Shown piece by piece: positions 1-5,962 of a DNA stretch of 5,962 nt. Position numbers and translations under genes: made by a program. Under the pieces are notes generated by a model. That model saw nothing but the letters and a program-made list of their open reading frames with translations, did no database searches and was not told where the DNA came from. Source of the stretch: Acidobacteriota bacterium (GTDB lineage: Bacteria > Acidobacteriota > Blastocatellia > RBC074); contig JABFSD010000270.1 of the NCBI GenBank assembly GCA_013140935.1, positions 1 to 5,962 of the forward strand. Direction: 5' to 3'. Position 1 is the first letter of the stretch; every line of letters starts with the position of its first letter.

Positions 1-600
1 TCGCTCATCATTGACCTCGACCCGCAGGCGCGCGATCTGGAAGGTTATCTGTTTCCCGACACTTATGAATACACTTCGACGACGACGCGCGAACAGTTGG
101 TCGAAACGATGGTCAAACGCTTTCGCAAGGTCTTCACGCCGGAGCTGCAAAACCAGGCGCGGCAATTCGGCTGGACGACGCGACAGGCTGTGACGTTCGC
201 TTCATTGATTGAGAAGGAAGCCAAAGTGGATGCCGAACGCGAGACGATTTCTTCGGTTTATCACAACCGTTTGCAGAAAGGGATTCAGTTGGCCTGCGAC
301 CCGACCGTGATTTACGCCGCGCTGATCGAAGGCAAATATCGCGGCAAAATTTATCGTTCCGATCTCGACCGCGATTCGCCTTACAACACTTATAAAAAAA
401 TCGGTATGCCGCCCGGCCCGATTGCTTCGCCGGGCAAGCGTTCGCTGAATGCTGCGTTAAGCCCAGCACAGACGGACTATATCTACTTCGTCGTAGACGT
501 AACCAAAAACGACGGTTCGCATAAGTTCTCGGTGAGTTCGGGCGACCACGACCGCGCCGTGCAACTGTTGCGGCAACAGGAACGCGGACAGCTTCCTTAA
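1..600 (+). CDS. mltG: Endolytic murein transglycosylase MltG (YceG-like), C-terminal part, 5' end cut by the window
   Basis: MltG is an inner-membrane enzyme that cuts nascent peptidoglycan glycan strands internally, leaving a 1,6-anhydro-MurNAc end, and is thought to limit strand length. The reading frame is open from base 1, with 199 codons visible before the TAA stop at 598-600. Several MltG hallmarks appear in order: LEGYLFPDTYEY (37-72), the active-site EKE motif in ASLIEKEAKVDAERE (GAG at 211-213, GAA at 217-219, one of which is the catalytic glutamate), YHNRL, DPTVIYA (298-318), NTYKKIGMPPGPIASPG (385-435), and a C-terminal DGSHKFS segment. The N-terminal membrane anchor and LysM-like part lie upstream of the window. 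The ATG at 97 is internal to the domain and is not the start. The end is intact, with no frameshift. The next gene is over 400 bases away and has its own promoter candidate, so this is probably the last gene of its unit. Confidence 0.96.
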   Translation, partial: SLIIDLDPQARDLEGYLFPDTYEYTSTTTREQLVETMVKRFRKVFTPELQNQARQFGWTTRQAVTFASLIEKEAKVDAERETISSVYHNRLQKGIQLACDPTVIYAALIEGKYRGKIYRSDLDRDSPYNTYKKIGMPPGPIASPGKRSLNAALSPAQTDYIYFVVDVTKNDGSHKFSVSSGDHDRAVQLLRQQERGQLP

Positions 601-650
601 ACGACCTGGGCTTAATGCTTCACTTTGCGCCACACGCGCTAAATGCTTAA

Positions 651-679
651 TTGACAAGGTTTCTTTGCGGAAAGATAAT
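651..679 (+). promoter_or_regulatory. Sigma70-type promoter candidate, TTGACA-17-GATAAT
   Basis: A perfect -35 hexamer TTGACA (651-656) is followed by exactly 17 bases and GATAAT (674-679), one mismatch from the consensus -10. Transcription would begin near 686, giving a leader of about 340 nt before the GTG start at 1025. No better-matching promoter was seen nearer that gene. It could instead drive a short non-coding RNA. The match is seen directly; its activity is inferred. Confidence 0.6.
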
Positions 680-1012
680 CCGCCCGCTTTATCCAATCGG
701 TTTCAGCAGATGATTTTTACACGCGGCTTTTGGTGCTGGACGGGCGGGGCGGTTTCGGTTCTCGAACGCAAGCCAAAATTCATTCAACAATAAGTTTTAT
801 CGGCAATGAGTTGGTCATTCGAGACCAGAAAAACAGAAACTTTTTTCCTGTACTAGCTGTGCAATCGTCGGCTATAAAGCCCATTGGGATGAAGCGACGA
901 CATTCATCAGAATCCCCCCTCATCCAATCGCGCCCTGATTGTACCTGGCAGTATTTGACTGACGACTAACATACAACCCCCTTCTATTTGGTGGGATTGA
1001 CCGATGTATTTC

Positions 1013-1017
1013 GGAGG
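1013..1017 (+). promoter_or_regulatory. Ribosome binding site GGAGG that decides the GTG start at 1025
   Basis: GGAGG sits 7 bases before GTG 1025, an ideal spacing. The in-frame ATG at 1004 lies upstream of this site, so the site cannot serve it, and that ATG has no purine-rich sequence at a suitable distance. The GTG is therefore the preferred start. Confidence 0.8.
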
Positions 1018-1024
1018 AACGCTC

Positions 1025-3088
1025 GTGACTGAAGAAACGAACCAAGCGTGGGAACAAGAACTAACTGATCGCTTGCAAGCTGCGCTAACTCGGCGCAACG
1101 ACACCTTGCGCGCTGAATGGGATCGCCTCGAACAGGCGATTGCTGCTGCGCGTGCCAATGTTACCAATGCCGACACCACCAACGAAGCTCCCTCTCTCGT
1201 CGCACACGTAGGCCAACTCATCAAAGATCAAGCGACGCAGGCCGAAGCGACTTATGAAGCCCGCCTCGCGCAGGAACTCGAAAAGGTTCGCGCTGAAATT
1301 ACGCACAACGTGCGCCAAACGCTCGAAGCCGATTTTGACCGCAAGCTCGCGCAGGCCAACGCCGCGCACGGCGAAGCTCAAACCCAAATCACTCAGTTGC
1401 AAGCGCAACTCACCGCTGCCGCCAGCGTCGCTGCCGTAGCCGCCGCGCCTGCTGCCGCTGCACCGGTTGATTTCACGCCATTCAAGGCTGCGGTCGAAGA
1501 CATTGACGCGCAACGTACGCAATCAGAAACCTTGAATGCGTTGTTGCGTTCGGCTGCGCGTTTCGCGCCGCGCATCGCCTTTTTCGTCGTCAAGGGCAAC
1601 GATGCCGTAGGCTGGAAAGCTACGGGTTTTCAAAACGGGTTGAATGAAGAGACCGTACGTTTGCTGACCGTTTCGATGCAAGCGCCCAACCTGTTGTCAC
1701 AAGCCTTGACGACGCAAACCGCTGCCGTAGCGTTGAATCCGCCCGCGACTGAAATCAGTAAAGTGCTGGGTAATTTCGCCGACTTAACGCCGCGCGGCGC
1801 GGTCGCCGTACCGCTAGTCGTGCGTGGCAAAGCGGCGGCGGTGTTATACGCCGATTCCGCCGACGGCGGCGACGATGCGATTCAACTCGAAGCCATCGAA
1901 ACCCTGATTCACGTAGCGAGCATGGGCATCGAACTTCTGCCCGTGCGCCGCAACCTCGACCCCACGCCGCGCGTCACGGCTCCCGCTCCGACCGCGCCTG
2001 TTGCGGCTCTGGTTGAAGCGCCCGCACCAGTGGTCGAGCCGCCGCCCGCGCCGGTTGCGGCACCGGCAACTGCGCCTGCTCCGACTTTCGATACACCTTC
2101 GTTCAACCTCACGGCGAATCCCGCGTTCGCCGCGACCAGGCCGCCTGTTACGGCAGAAACTCCTGTGGTTGAAGTGCCCGCGCCCAAATTGCCCGATACC
2201 GCGCCGGTCGTGATGCCTGCCGAAGCCGTAAGCGAAGCGCCGCAACCCATAACGGCTCCGCTGGAAGCGCCGCCTGTGGTTGACGCACCCACCGAATTGG
2301 TTGACGTCGCCGCCGAACAGGAAAAGACCAGCAACCTTACGATTTTTGAAAAGCTGCGCGCGGGCATCGAAGAGAAAGAACGCGAACTTACTTCGGCTGC
2401 GGCTCCGCCGGTTCCAGTTGTTGAAGAAGCAGTTCCGGTGACGCCGAGTGTGCCGCCTGCGCCGACCAACGCACTTGAAGCACCGACCTGGATGCGCCGT
2501 TTGGAATCGCCCGAAGTCGTAGGCGCGAATTCATTAGCTGACGCGCCTTCGATTCGTCCGGCGACGCCGCCGCCGATGCACAAGCCTTCGCTGGCGAACT
2601 GGGGCGCGAAAGAACGCGAAGTCGAAACGCCCGCGCCTGCCGTTCCGCCGCCAGCGCCTGCGGCTCCGGCTCCGGTGTTTCAAGCTGAAACGCCTTCACT
2701 CAAGGTTACGACGACCGATGTCACGCCGAATTTCAACGTGCCTTCCGAACCGCCGCGTTACGCCGCGCCTTCGCTATCGGTCAGCACCGCCGCGAGCGAA
2801 ACCGAAGTGCGCGCGCACAACGATGCGCGTCGCTTTGCACGGCTGCTGATTTCGGAAATCAAGCTTTACAACGCGGCCAAAGTGAACGAAGGCCGTCGCA
2901 ACGGCGATTTGTATGACCGCTTGCGCGACGAGATTGATCGCAGCCGCAAGGTTTATGACAAGCGCGTCTCGCCGACGGTGGCAGGGAAGTTCGATTACTT
3001 TTACGACGAACTCGTGCAAACCCTGGCCGAAGGCGATCCTTCCAAACTGGGAGAAACTTGTCCCGGTCCCTTCGTCGTAGCGGCTTGA
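1025..3088 (+). CDS. GAF-like multidomain protein with coiled coil, Pro/Ala-rich linker and conserved C-terminal helical module; function unknown
   Basis: This is a 687-residue protein that I do not recognise as a named gene. Residues 1 to about 130 are charged, Ala/Gln/Glu-rich and heptad-like, suggesting a coiled coil. A short Ala/Pro stretch follows (about 132-148). Residues about 150-310 look like a GAF-type sensory fold: an amphipathic helix, then IAFFVVKGNDAVGWKATGF, then RGAVAVPLVVRGKAAAVLYAD, then a closing helix. Residues about 313-590 are very rich in Pro, Ala and Val and are probably disordered, broken by a helical patch (NLTIFEKLRAGIEEKEREL). Residues about 595-687 form a charged helical module beginning ARRFARLLISEIKLYN and containing EGRRNGDLYDRLRDEIDRSR and VYDKRVSP. 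From memory, similar tails occur in acidobacterial and deltaproteobacterial proteins, often with zinc-ribbon N-termini. No signal peptide or membrane segment is seen, so it is probably cytoplasmic. A sensory or scaffold role is inferred only. A terminator follows directly, so it is probably monocistronic. Confidence 0.85.
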   Translation: MTEETNQAWEQELTDRLQAALTRRNDTLRAEWDRLEQAIAAARANVTNADTTNEAPSLVAHVGQLIKDQATQAEATYEARLAQELEKVRAEITHNVRQTLEADFDRKLAQANAAHGEAQTQITQLQAQLTAAASVAAVAAAPAAAAPVDFTPFKAAVEDIDAQRTQSETLNALLRSAARFAPRIAFFVVKGNDAVGWKATGFQNGLNEETVRLLTVSMQAPNLLSQALTTQTAAVALNPPATEISKVLGNFADLTPRGAVAVPLVVRGKAAAVLYADSADGGDDAIQLEAIETLIHVASMGIELLPVRRNLDPTPRVTAPAPTAPVAALVEAPAPVVEPPPAPVAAPATAPAPTFDTPSFNLTANPAFAATRPPVTAETPVVEVPAPKLPDTAPVVMPAEAVSEAPQPITAPLEAPPVVDAPTELVDVAAEQEKTSNLTIFEKLRAGIEEKERELTSAAAPPVPVVEEAVPVTPSVPPAPTNALEAPTWMRRLESPEVVGANSLADAPSIRPATPPPMHKPSLANWGAKEREVETPAPAVPPPAPAAPAPVFQAETPSLKVTTTDVTPNFNVPSEPPRYAAPSLSVSTAASETEVRAHNDARRFARLLISEIKLYNAAKVNEGRRNGDLYDRLRDEIDRSRKVYDKRVSPTVAGKFDYFYDELVQTLAEGDPSKLGETCPGPFVVAA

Positions 3089-3116
3089 TCGGGTTGAATG
3101 CCTTTATGTTTTGATG

Positions 3117-3151
3117 AAGCGACGGAGTCCCCGAAATGGATTTCGTCGCTT
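3117..3151 (+). terminator. Rho-independent terminator after the GAF-like gene
   Basis: A 14-bp stem (3117-3130 with 3138-3151) closes on the 7-base loop CCGAAAT. The outer 8 bp, AAGCGACG/CGTCGCTT, are perfect Watson-Crick pairs. The inner 6 bp include two G-T wobbles (3125/3143 and 3127/3141). The T-rich tail TTGTTGTTTG follows at 3151-3160. It starts 28 bases after the TGA stop, as expected for the end of a transcription unit. Confidence 0.8.
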
Positions 3152-3153
3152 TG

Positions 3154-3181
3154 TTGTTTGCGAAAGAATTTTTGTTACACT
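3154..3181 (+). promoter_or_regulatory. Possible promoter for the slt-like gene, TTGTTT-16-TACACT
   Basis: Just downstream of the terminator hairpin, TTGTTT (3154-3159) and TACACT (3176-3181) are 16 bases apart. An alternative reading is TTGTTG (3151-3156) with TTACAC (3175-3180), 18 bases apart. Both are moderate matches to a sigma70 promoter. Transcription would start near 3188, leaving about 100 nt before the ATG. The terminator upstream makes a promoter in this 200-base gap likely, but the exact hexamers are uncertain. Confidence 0.4.
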
Positions 3182-3277
3182 GCGCCACGTCAGGCGCTTG
3201 GCGACGCCCCTTTGCCGCAATTGAAAGTACCTGCCTACGATTTGATGTCGCCCCTTGCATCCATTCACCAAGTTGTT

Positions 3278-3282
3278 GAGGA
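3278..3282 (+). promoter_or_regulatory. Ribosome binding site GAGGA for the slt-like gene
   Basis: GAGGA lies 6 bases before ATG 3289. It supports that start, which is also where a signal peptide begins. Confidence 0.75.
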
Positions 3283-3288
3283 ATCACT

Positions 3289-5523
3289 ATGAATCAAATC
3301 CCTCGTTTCATCGCATTAACGTTGATCGTTAGCTGGCTGAGTTCGTCCGTCGCGTTTCAGTTCCCTGCTCAGGCGCAACAAGCTACGACCGCTGCACACA
3401 CCGCGTTGCGTTCAGCGGTCGCCGCCAATAATGAAACTGCGTTGCAACGCGTCGAGACCGATTACGCCAATTCAGAAGAAGCCGCGCTCGCCAAGTTGTT
3501 GCGCGGCTATTTGCGTTTGCAGGCCAAAGATTACGCGAACGCGATTCCGTTGCTGAGTGACCCGGCGGTGGCGAGCAAGACGGAGTTGGGTGATTACGCG
3601 CTCTATCATCGCGCGCAAGCCTTGCAAGACAGCGGCAACGCGCCACAGGCACAAGCCACGTTTAGACAACTCGCGCAAAAATATCCGACTTCTCTGCTCG
3701 CCCGCACCGCCGCCTTGCAAGCCGCTGGCGGAGCTTTTCTCAAAGCTGATTACGCGACGACGCTCGCCGTGTTGAACGAAACGCAAGCTCTTGCCCCAAC
3801 TTTTGCCAACGATGGCACGGCGCTTAAACTCAAGGCCGATGCGTTTGAAAAACTCGGACGCACGGGCGAAGCGATCAATGCGTTGCGGCAAATCTTTTTC
3901 AACGCGCCGCACTCGGTCGAAGCCGGACAAGTCACCGCGCGTTTGACTGCGTTGGGTGGTTCGACTGCTCCGACCAACGCAGAGCAATTGCGCCAACGCG
4001 CCGACAAACTTTTCGCTACGGGTTTATACGTTTTGGCGGGACAGGCTTACGAACAACTCGCGCGCCAGTTCCCTGCTGCTTCAACCGACGAAGTTTGGTT
4101 CAAGGCCGGGCAGAGCTATTACAAAGGCAATTCATTTGCGGCGTCGCTGGCCGCGCTTGCCAATGTGCGTTCGCGCAATCAACAAACGACGACTGAGGCA
4201 ATCTATTTCACCGGCGCATCGCATCTCGCCTTGCGCAACGAAGCCGGCGTGCAAGCTGCCATCACGCAATTGCGCACCGTCGCGCCGAATCACGCACGCA
4301 TCGGCGATTTGCTTTACGGCTTGGGGCGCTCCGCCGAAAAGCGCAATCTCGAAGCGCAAGCGGCGGGTTATTACGAACAAGTCGGACGCCAGTTCCCTGC
4401 TTCGATGAACGCCGACGAAGCCCATTTCTGGCTGGCGTGGCGCGCGCATCAAGCCAAAGACCTCGTGAATGCCGCGCGCCTGTTGACCGAACATCTCGCG
4501 CTTTATGGCAATCAAACTGAAAATCGCGGCAAGGCTGCGTTTTGGGCTGCGCTCAATTCAGAACGTGCAGGCAAACGCGCCGAAGCCCTAACGCTCTATC
4601 GCGCCTTGTTGAAACGTTACGGCGCGGGCTGGTACGGCGTGAATGCCGAACGCCGCATTACCATCCTCACGGGCGCGGGCGTCAAGCCGCTTACCCCTGC
4701 GCCCGATTCGGTGATGGCAAAGGCCGTCGCCGGATTGCAAAACATCCGTCAGGAAAAAGAATCACTCAAAGCTGAAGACGAAGAACGCCTCGTCAAAGCC
4801 GAACAACTCGCGCTGATTGCCTTGCAACAATCGGCGCTCAACGAACTCGAAGCCGCGCGTGAAGGCGCTCCGAATTCTCCGCTCGTCAATTTGCGCATCG
4901 CGCAAATCCATCGTTCGCGCAACGAAAACGTAAACGCCATCAACGTACTCAAACGCGCTTATCCCGATTACGGCCAAACGCTGCCCGAAGAAATGACGCG
5001 CGAAGAGTGGGATATTTTTTATCCGCTGGCTTACTGGTCGGCGATCAAAGAGCAAGCCAAGTTGCGACGGCTCGATCCTTATTACGTAGCCGGATTGATT
5101 CGGCAAGAAACCGTATTCAACGCTACGGCGCGCAGCCACGCCAACGCTTACGGCCTGATGCAATTGCTGCCTTCGACCGGGCAATCAGTGGCGAAGCGTT
5201 ATAGCTTGGGCGGCGGCAAGCTCACGACGGCAGACTTGTTTAATCCGCTGTTTAACATCCAACTCGGCACGGGTTATCTCGAACAAATGGTCGGCGAATT
5301 CGGTAGGCTTGAATATGTCGCGGCGGCTTATAACGGCGGCCCCGGGCGCGTGTCGCGTTGGCTGCGCGAGTTCCCTGCGCTCGAAATCGAAGACTGGGTC
5401 GAGAGCATTCCGATCAGCGAGACGCGGCTTTATGTGCAAGGCGTCTATCGCAACATGCGGCAATATCAACGGCTGTATGACGAGCAGGGGCGCTTCAAGA
5501 GCAACGTGCCGACCGTGCGTTAA
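3289..5523 (+). CDS. Secreted soluble lytic murein transglycosylase, Slt type (GH23 domain with TPR-like helical body)
   Basis: This 744-residue protein should cleave the MurNAc-GlcNAc bond of peptidoglycan non-hydrolytically in the periplasm, giving 1,6-anhydro-MurNAc ends. Residues 1-29 form a signal peptide: a basic start, the hydrophobic stretch IALTLIVSWLSSSVAF, and a likely signal peptidase I cut after AQA (27-29). No lipobox cysteine is seen. Residues about 30-560 are repeated Ala-rich helical hairpins with TPR-like spacing, comparable to the ring-shaped body of Slt70. A linker with FYPLAYWSAIKEQAKLRRLDP leads into the SLT domain (about 590-720). Catalytic motifs are intact: IRQETVF with the predicted acid/base Glu607 (GAA 5107-5109), YGLMQL (621-626), AAYNGG (679-684) and the C-terminal Y-V-Q-x-V-Y-R-N segment. 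It is longer than E. coli Slt70, mostly in the helical body. Likely roles are wall turnover or recycling. It has its own RBS and probably its own promoter. Confidence 0.95.
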   Translation: MNQIPRFIALTLIVSWLSSSVAFQFPAQAQQATTAAHTALRSAVAANNETALQRVETDYANSEEAALAKLLRGYLRLQAKDYANAIPLLSDPAVASKTELGDYALYHRAQALQDSGNAPQAQATFRQLAQKYPTSLLARTAALQAAGGAFLKADYATTLAVLNETQALAPTFANDGTALKLKADAFEKLGRTGEAINALRQIFFNAPHSVEAGQVTARLTALGGSTAPTNAEQLRQRADKLFATGLYVLAGQAYEQLARQFPAASTDEVWFKAGQSYYKGNSFAASLAALANVRSRNQQTTTEAIYFTGASHLALRNEAGVQAAITQLRTVAPNHARIGDLLYGLGRSAEKRNLEAQAAGYYEQVGRQFPASMNADEAHFWLAWRAHQAKDLVNAARLLTEHLALYGNQTENRGKAAFWAALNSERAGKRAEALTLYRALLKRYGAGWYGVNAERRITILTGAGVKPLTPAPDSVMAKAVAGLQNIRQEKESLKAEDEERLVKAEQLALIALQQSALNELEAAREGAPNSPLVNLRIAQIHRSRNENVNAINVLKRAYPDYGQTLPEEMTREEWDIFYPLAYWSAIKEQAKLRRLDPYYVAGLIRQETVFNATARSHANAYGLMQLLPSTGQSVAKRYSLGGGKLTTADLFNPLFNIQLGTGYLEQMVGEFGRLEYVAAAYNGGPGRVSRWLREFPALEIEDWVESIPISETRLYVQGVYRNMRQYQRLYDEQGRFKSNVPTVR

Positions 5524-5575
5524 TGCTTTTTTTGCATCACCTTTATTCCCGTTCATCAGCAAAGATGGATAATTT

Positions 5576-5622
5576 TGAGTGGTTGAAAATCCACCAATGA
5601 GTGGTGGATTTTCAACCACTCA
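5576..5622. repeat. Perfect 21-bp inverted repeat with 5-base loop between convergent genes
   Basis: The left arm (5576-5596) is the exact reverse complement of the right arm (5602-5622), with loop ATGAG. It lies 52 bases after the slt-like stop and overlaps the stop codon (TGA, 5622-5620 on the minus strand) of the convergent gene. It could act as a two-way terminator, but neither side has a proper T-run: the plus side reads ATTTG and the minus side AAAAT. A second, mutually exclusive fold exists: AATGAGTGG (5596-5604) with CCACTCATT (5616-5624). TGAGTGGT also occurs as a direct repeat (5576-5583 and 5598-5605). It may instead be a dispersed palindromic (REP or MITE-like) element. Confidence 0.9.
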
Positions 5623-5962
5623 TTTGCTGGCCGTTTCAATTTTCTCGCTGGAAAAATAAAGCCGTCGCGGGTCTTGCGGGCCGCTGCCGATCTCGACTAG
5701 CAAACCGCGTTCGATCAAGGTGCGCAGGCGTGTGCGAGTGGCACGCGGAGAAAGTCCGATCATCTCAGCAAGCTGTTGCGTGCTTTTCCCTTTTCCTCCA
5801 GACAGACTTGCCAGAATCTTTTGGTCGCGTTCATCCAGTTCCCGCGCGTTGGTGGGCACCACCGAAAGCGTAACGCGAAAGCGCGTACCGATTTCTTCCA
5901 ACAATGGCGGAGCCAAACCCGCCGCTCGACACGCGCTCGCCATACGCTGAATGCCGCTGCCC
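5620..5962 (-). CDS. C-terminal end of a GHKL-ATPase/winged-helix protein, AlbA_2/RecG-like putative transcriptional regulator; N-terminal part beyond the window
   Basis: The frame is open to the window edge. Counting from base 5961 there are 113 codons before TGA (5622-5620). The first visible residues, GSGIQRMASACRAAGLAPP followed by LLEEIGTRFRVTL, match the end of the HATPase_c_4 domain, where GSGI is the glycine-rich ATP-lid motif and the ACREAGL...FRVT pattern is typical. The Met at 5943 is inside this motif and is not the start. Residues about 43-102 form a winged helix: DERDQKILASLS, the helix-turn-helix STQQLAEMIGLSPRATRTRLRTLIERGLL, and a wing ending in DPRRLY. In this family an AlbA_2 (Schlafen-type) DNA-binding domain normally comes first, outside this window. 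Proteins of this kind are often annotated as RecG-like helicases but lack helicase motifs. DNA-binding regulation is the probable role; the target is unknown. The gene converges on the slt-like gene. Confidence 0.82.
   Translation of the reverse strand, partial: GSGIQRMASACRAAGLAPPLLEEIGTRFRVTLSVVPTNARELDERDQKILASLSGGKGKSTQQLAEMIGLSPRATRTRLRTLIERGLLVEIGSGPQDPRRLYFSSEKIETASK

Larger units (their letters stand above)
601..1024 (+). other. Intergenic gap holding a promoter candidate and a long untranslated leader
   Basis: Nothing here looks like a conserved gene. The region is richer in A and T runs than its neighbours. It contains a good promoter match at 651-679. Downstream are small stem-loops: TTGGTC/GACCAG at 811-816 and 821-826, GATGAA/TTCATC at 888-893 and 903-908, and a competing GGGAT/ATCCC pair at 886-890 and 912-916. 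A 27-codon open frame (710-793) and an 80-codon one (730-969) start within it without a good ribosome binding site. No known riboswitch, tRNA or 6S-like fold was recognised by eye. No clear terminator for the upstream mltG was found: GCGC/GCGC at 627-639 is a weak 4-bp stem with no T-run. Confidence 0.6.

Noticed and set aside
757..767. GGTTCTCGAAC resembling a tRNA T-arm
   Set aside because: No anticodon or acceptor stem around it and no CCA end; not a tRNA.
730..969. 79-residue open frame in the intergenic gap
   Set aside because: No ribosome binding site, unstructured composition and no recognisable motif. The region is better explained as an untranslated leader.
955..990. TTGACT as a -35 box closer to the GTG start
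   Set aside because: No acceptable -10 hexamer at 16-18 bases; the bases there are C-rich.
1909..2583. Long antisense open frame (224 codons, minus strand)
   Set aside because: It mirrors the Pro/Ala-rich linker of the plus-strand gene, giving a Gly/Ala/Ser/Thr-rich product, and is a typical artefact of GC-rich low-complexity coding sequence.
888..3124. 12-base exact repeat GATGAAGCGACG at 888-899 and 3113-3124, in both gaps around the GAF-like gene
   Set aside because: One 12-base match is about what chance gives in 6 kb, and the second copy is explained by the terminator stem.
3098..3292. 64-residue open frame whose stop overlaps the slt-like ATG
   Set aside because: It runs through the terminator hairpin and the promoter candidate, has no good ribosome binding site and shows no recognisable motif. 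The ATGA overlap looks accidental.
5524..5533. T-run (seven T) just after the slt-like stop as a terminator
   Set aside because: Only weak 4-5 bp pairings precede it, partly within the coding end (AACG/CGTT). Not convincing as a stem-loop terminator.
5620..5943. Complete 107-residue stand-alone ArsR/MarR-like regulator starting at Met 5943
   Set aside because: The frame continues upstream through a GHKL glycine motif to the window edge, so the Met is internal and the gene is partial.

Overview
The window reads as a piece of an ordinary bacterial chromosome with moderately high GC by eye. Gene style and the C-terminal module of the central protein resemble Acidobacteriota (perhaps Blastocatellia). 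That placement is inferred from memory of similar proteins, not from a search. Both ends of the window cut through genes.

Layout: (1) 1-600, plus strand, the C-terminal part of an MltG-type endolytic murein transglycosylase. (2) 601-1024, a gap of about 420 bases with no convincing gene. It holds a near-consensus sigma70-type promoter (TTGACA, 17 bases, GATAAT) at 651-679, which implies a leader of roughly 340 nt before the next gene. (3) 1025-3088, plus strand, a 687-residue protein of unknown role: coiled-coil N-terminus, GAF-like middle, long Pro/Ala-rich linker and a conserved-looking helical C-terminal module. The Shine-Dalgarno position favours GTG 1025 over the in-frame ATG at 1004. 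A strong stem-loop at 3117-3151 followed by a T-rich stretch ends this unit. (4) 3289-5523, plus strand, a secreted Slt-type soluble lytic transglycosylase with a TPR-like body and a GH23 catalytic domain at its C-terminus. (5) 5576-5622, a perfect 21-bp inverted repeat with a 5-base loop between two convergent genes. (6) 5620-5962, minus strand, the C-terminal end of a GHKL-ATPase plus winged-helix protein of the AlbA_2/RecG-like regulator type; its N-terminal part lies beyond the window.

Two different peptidoglycan-cleaving enzymes (MltG and Slt) lie either side of the GAF-like protein. A cell-envelope theme is therefore possible, but the promoter and terminator signals suggest separate transcription units rather than one operon. 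I see no CRISPR array, tRNA, rRNA, complete insertion sequence or prophage, and no clear sign of an entirely new multi-gene system. The items most worth a second look are the GAF-like multidomain protein with its long leader and the 21-bp inverted repeat with its alternative fold.
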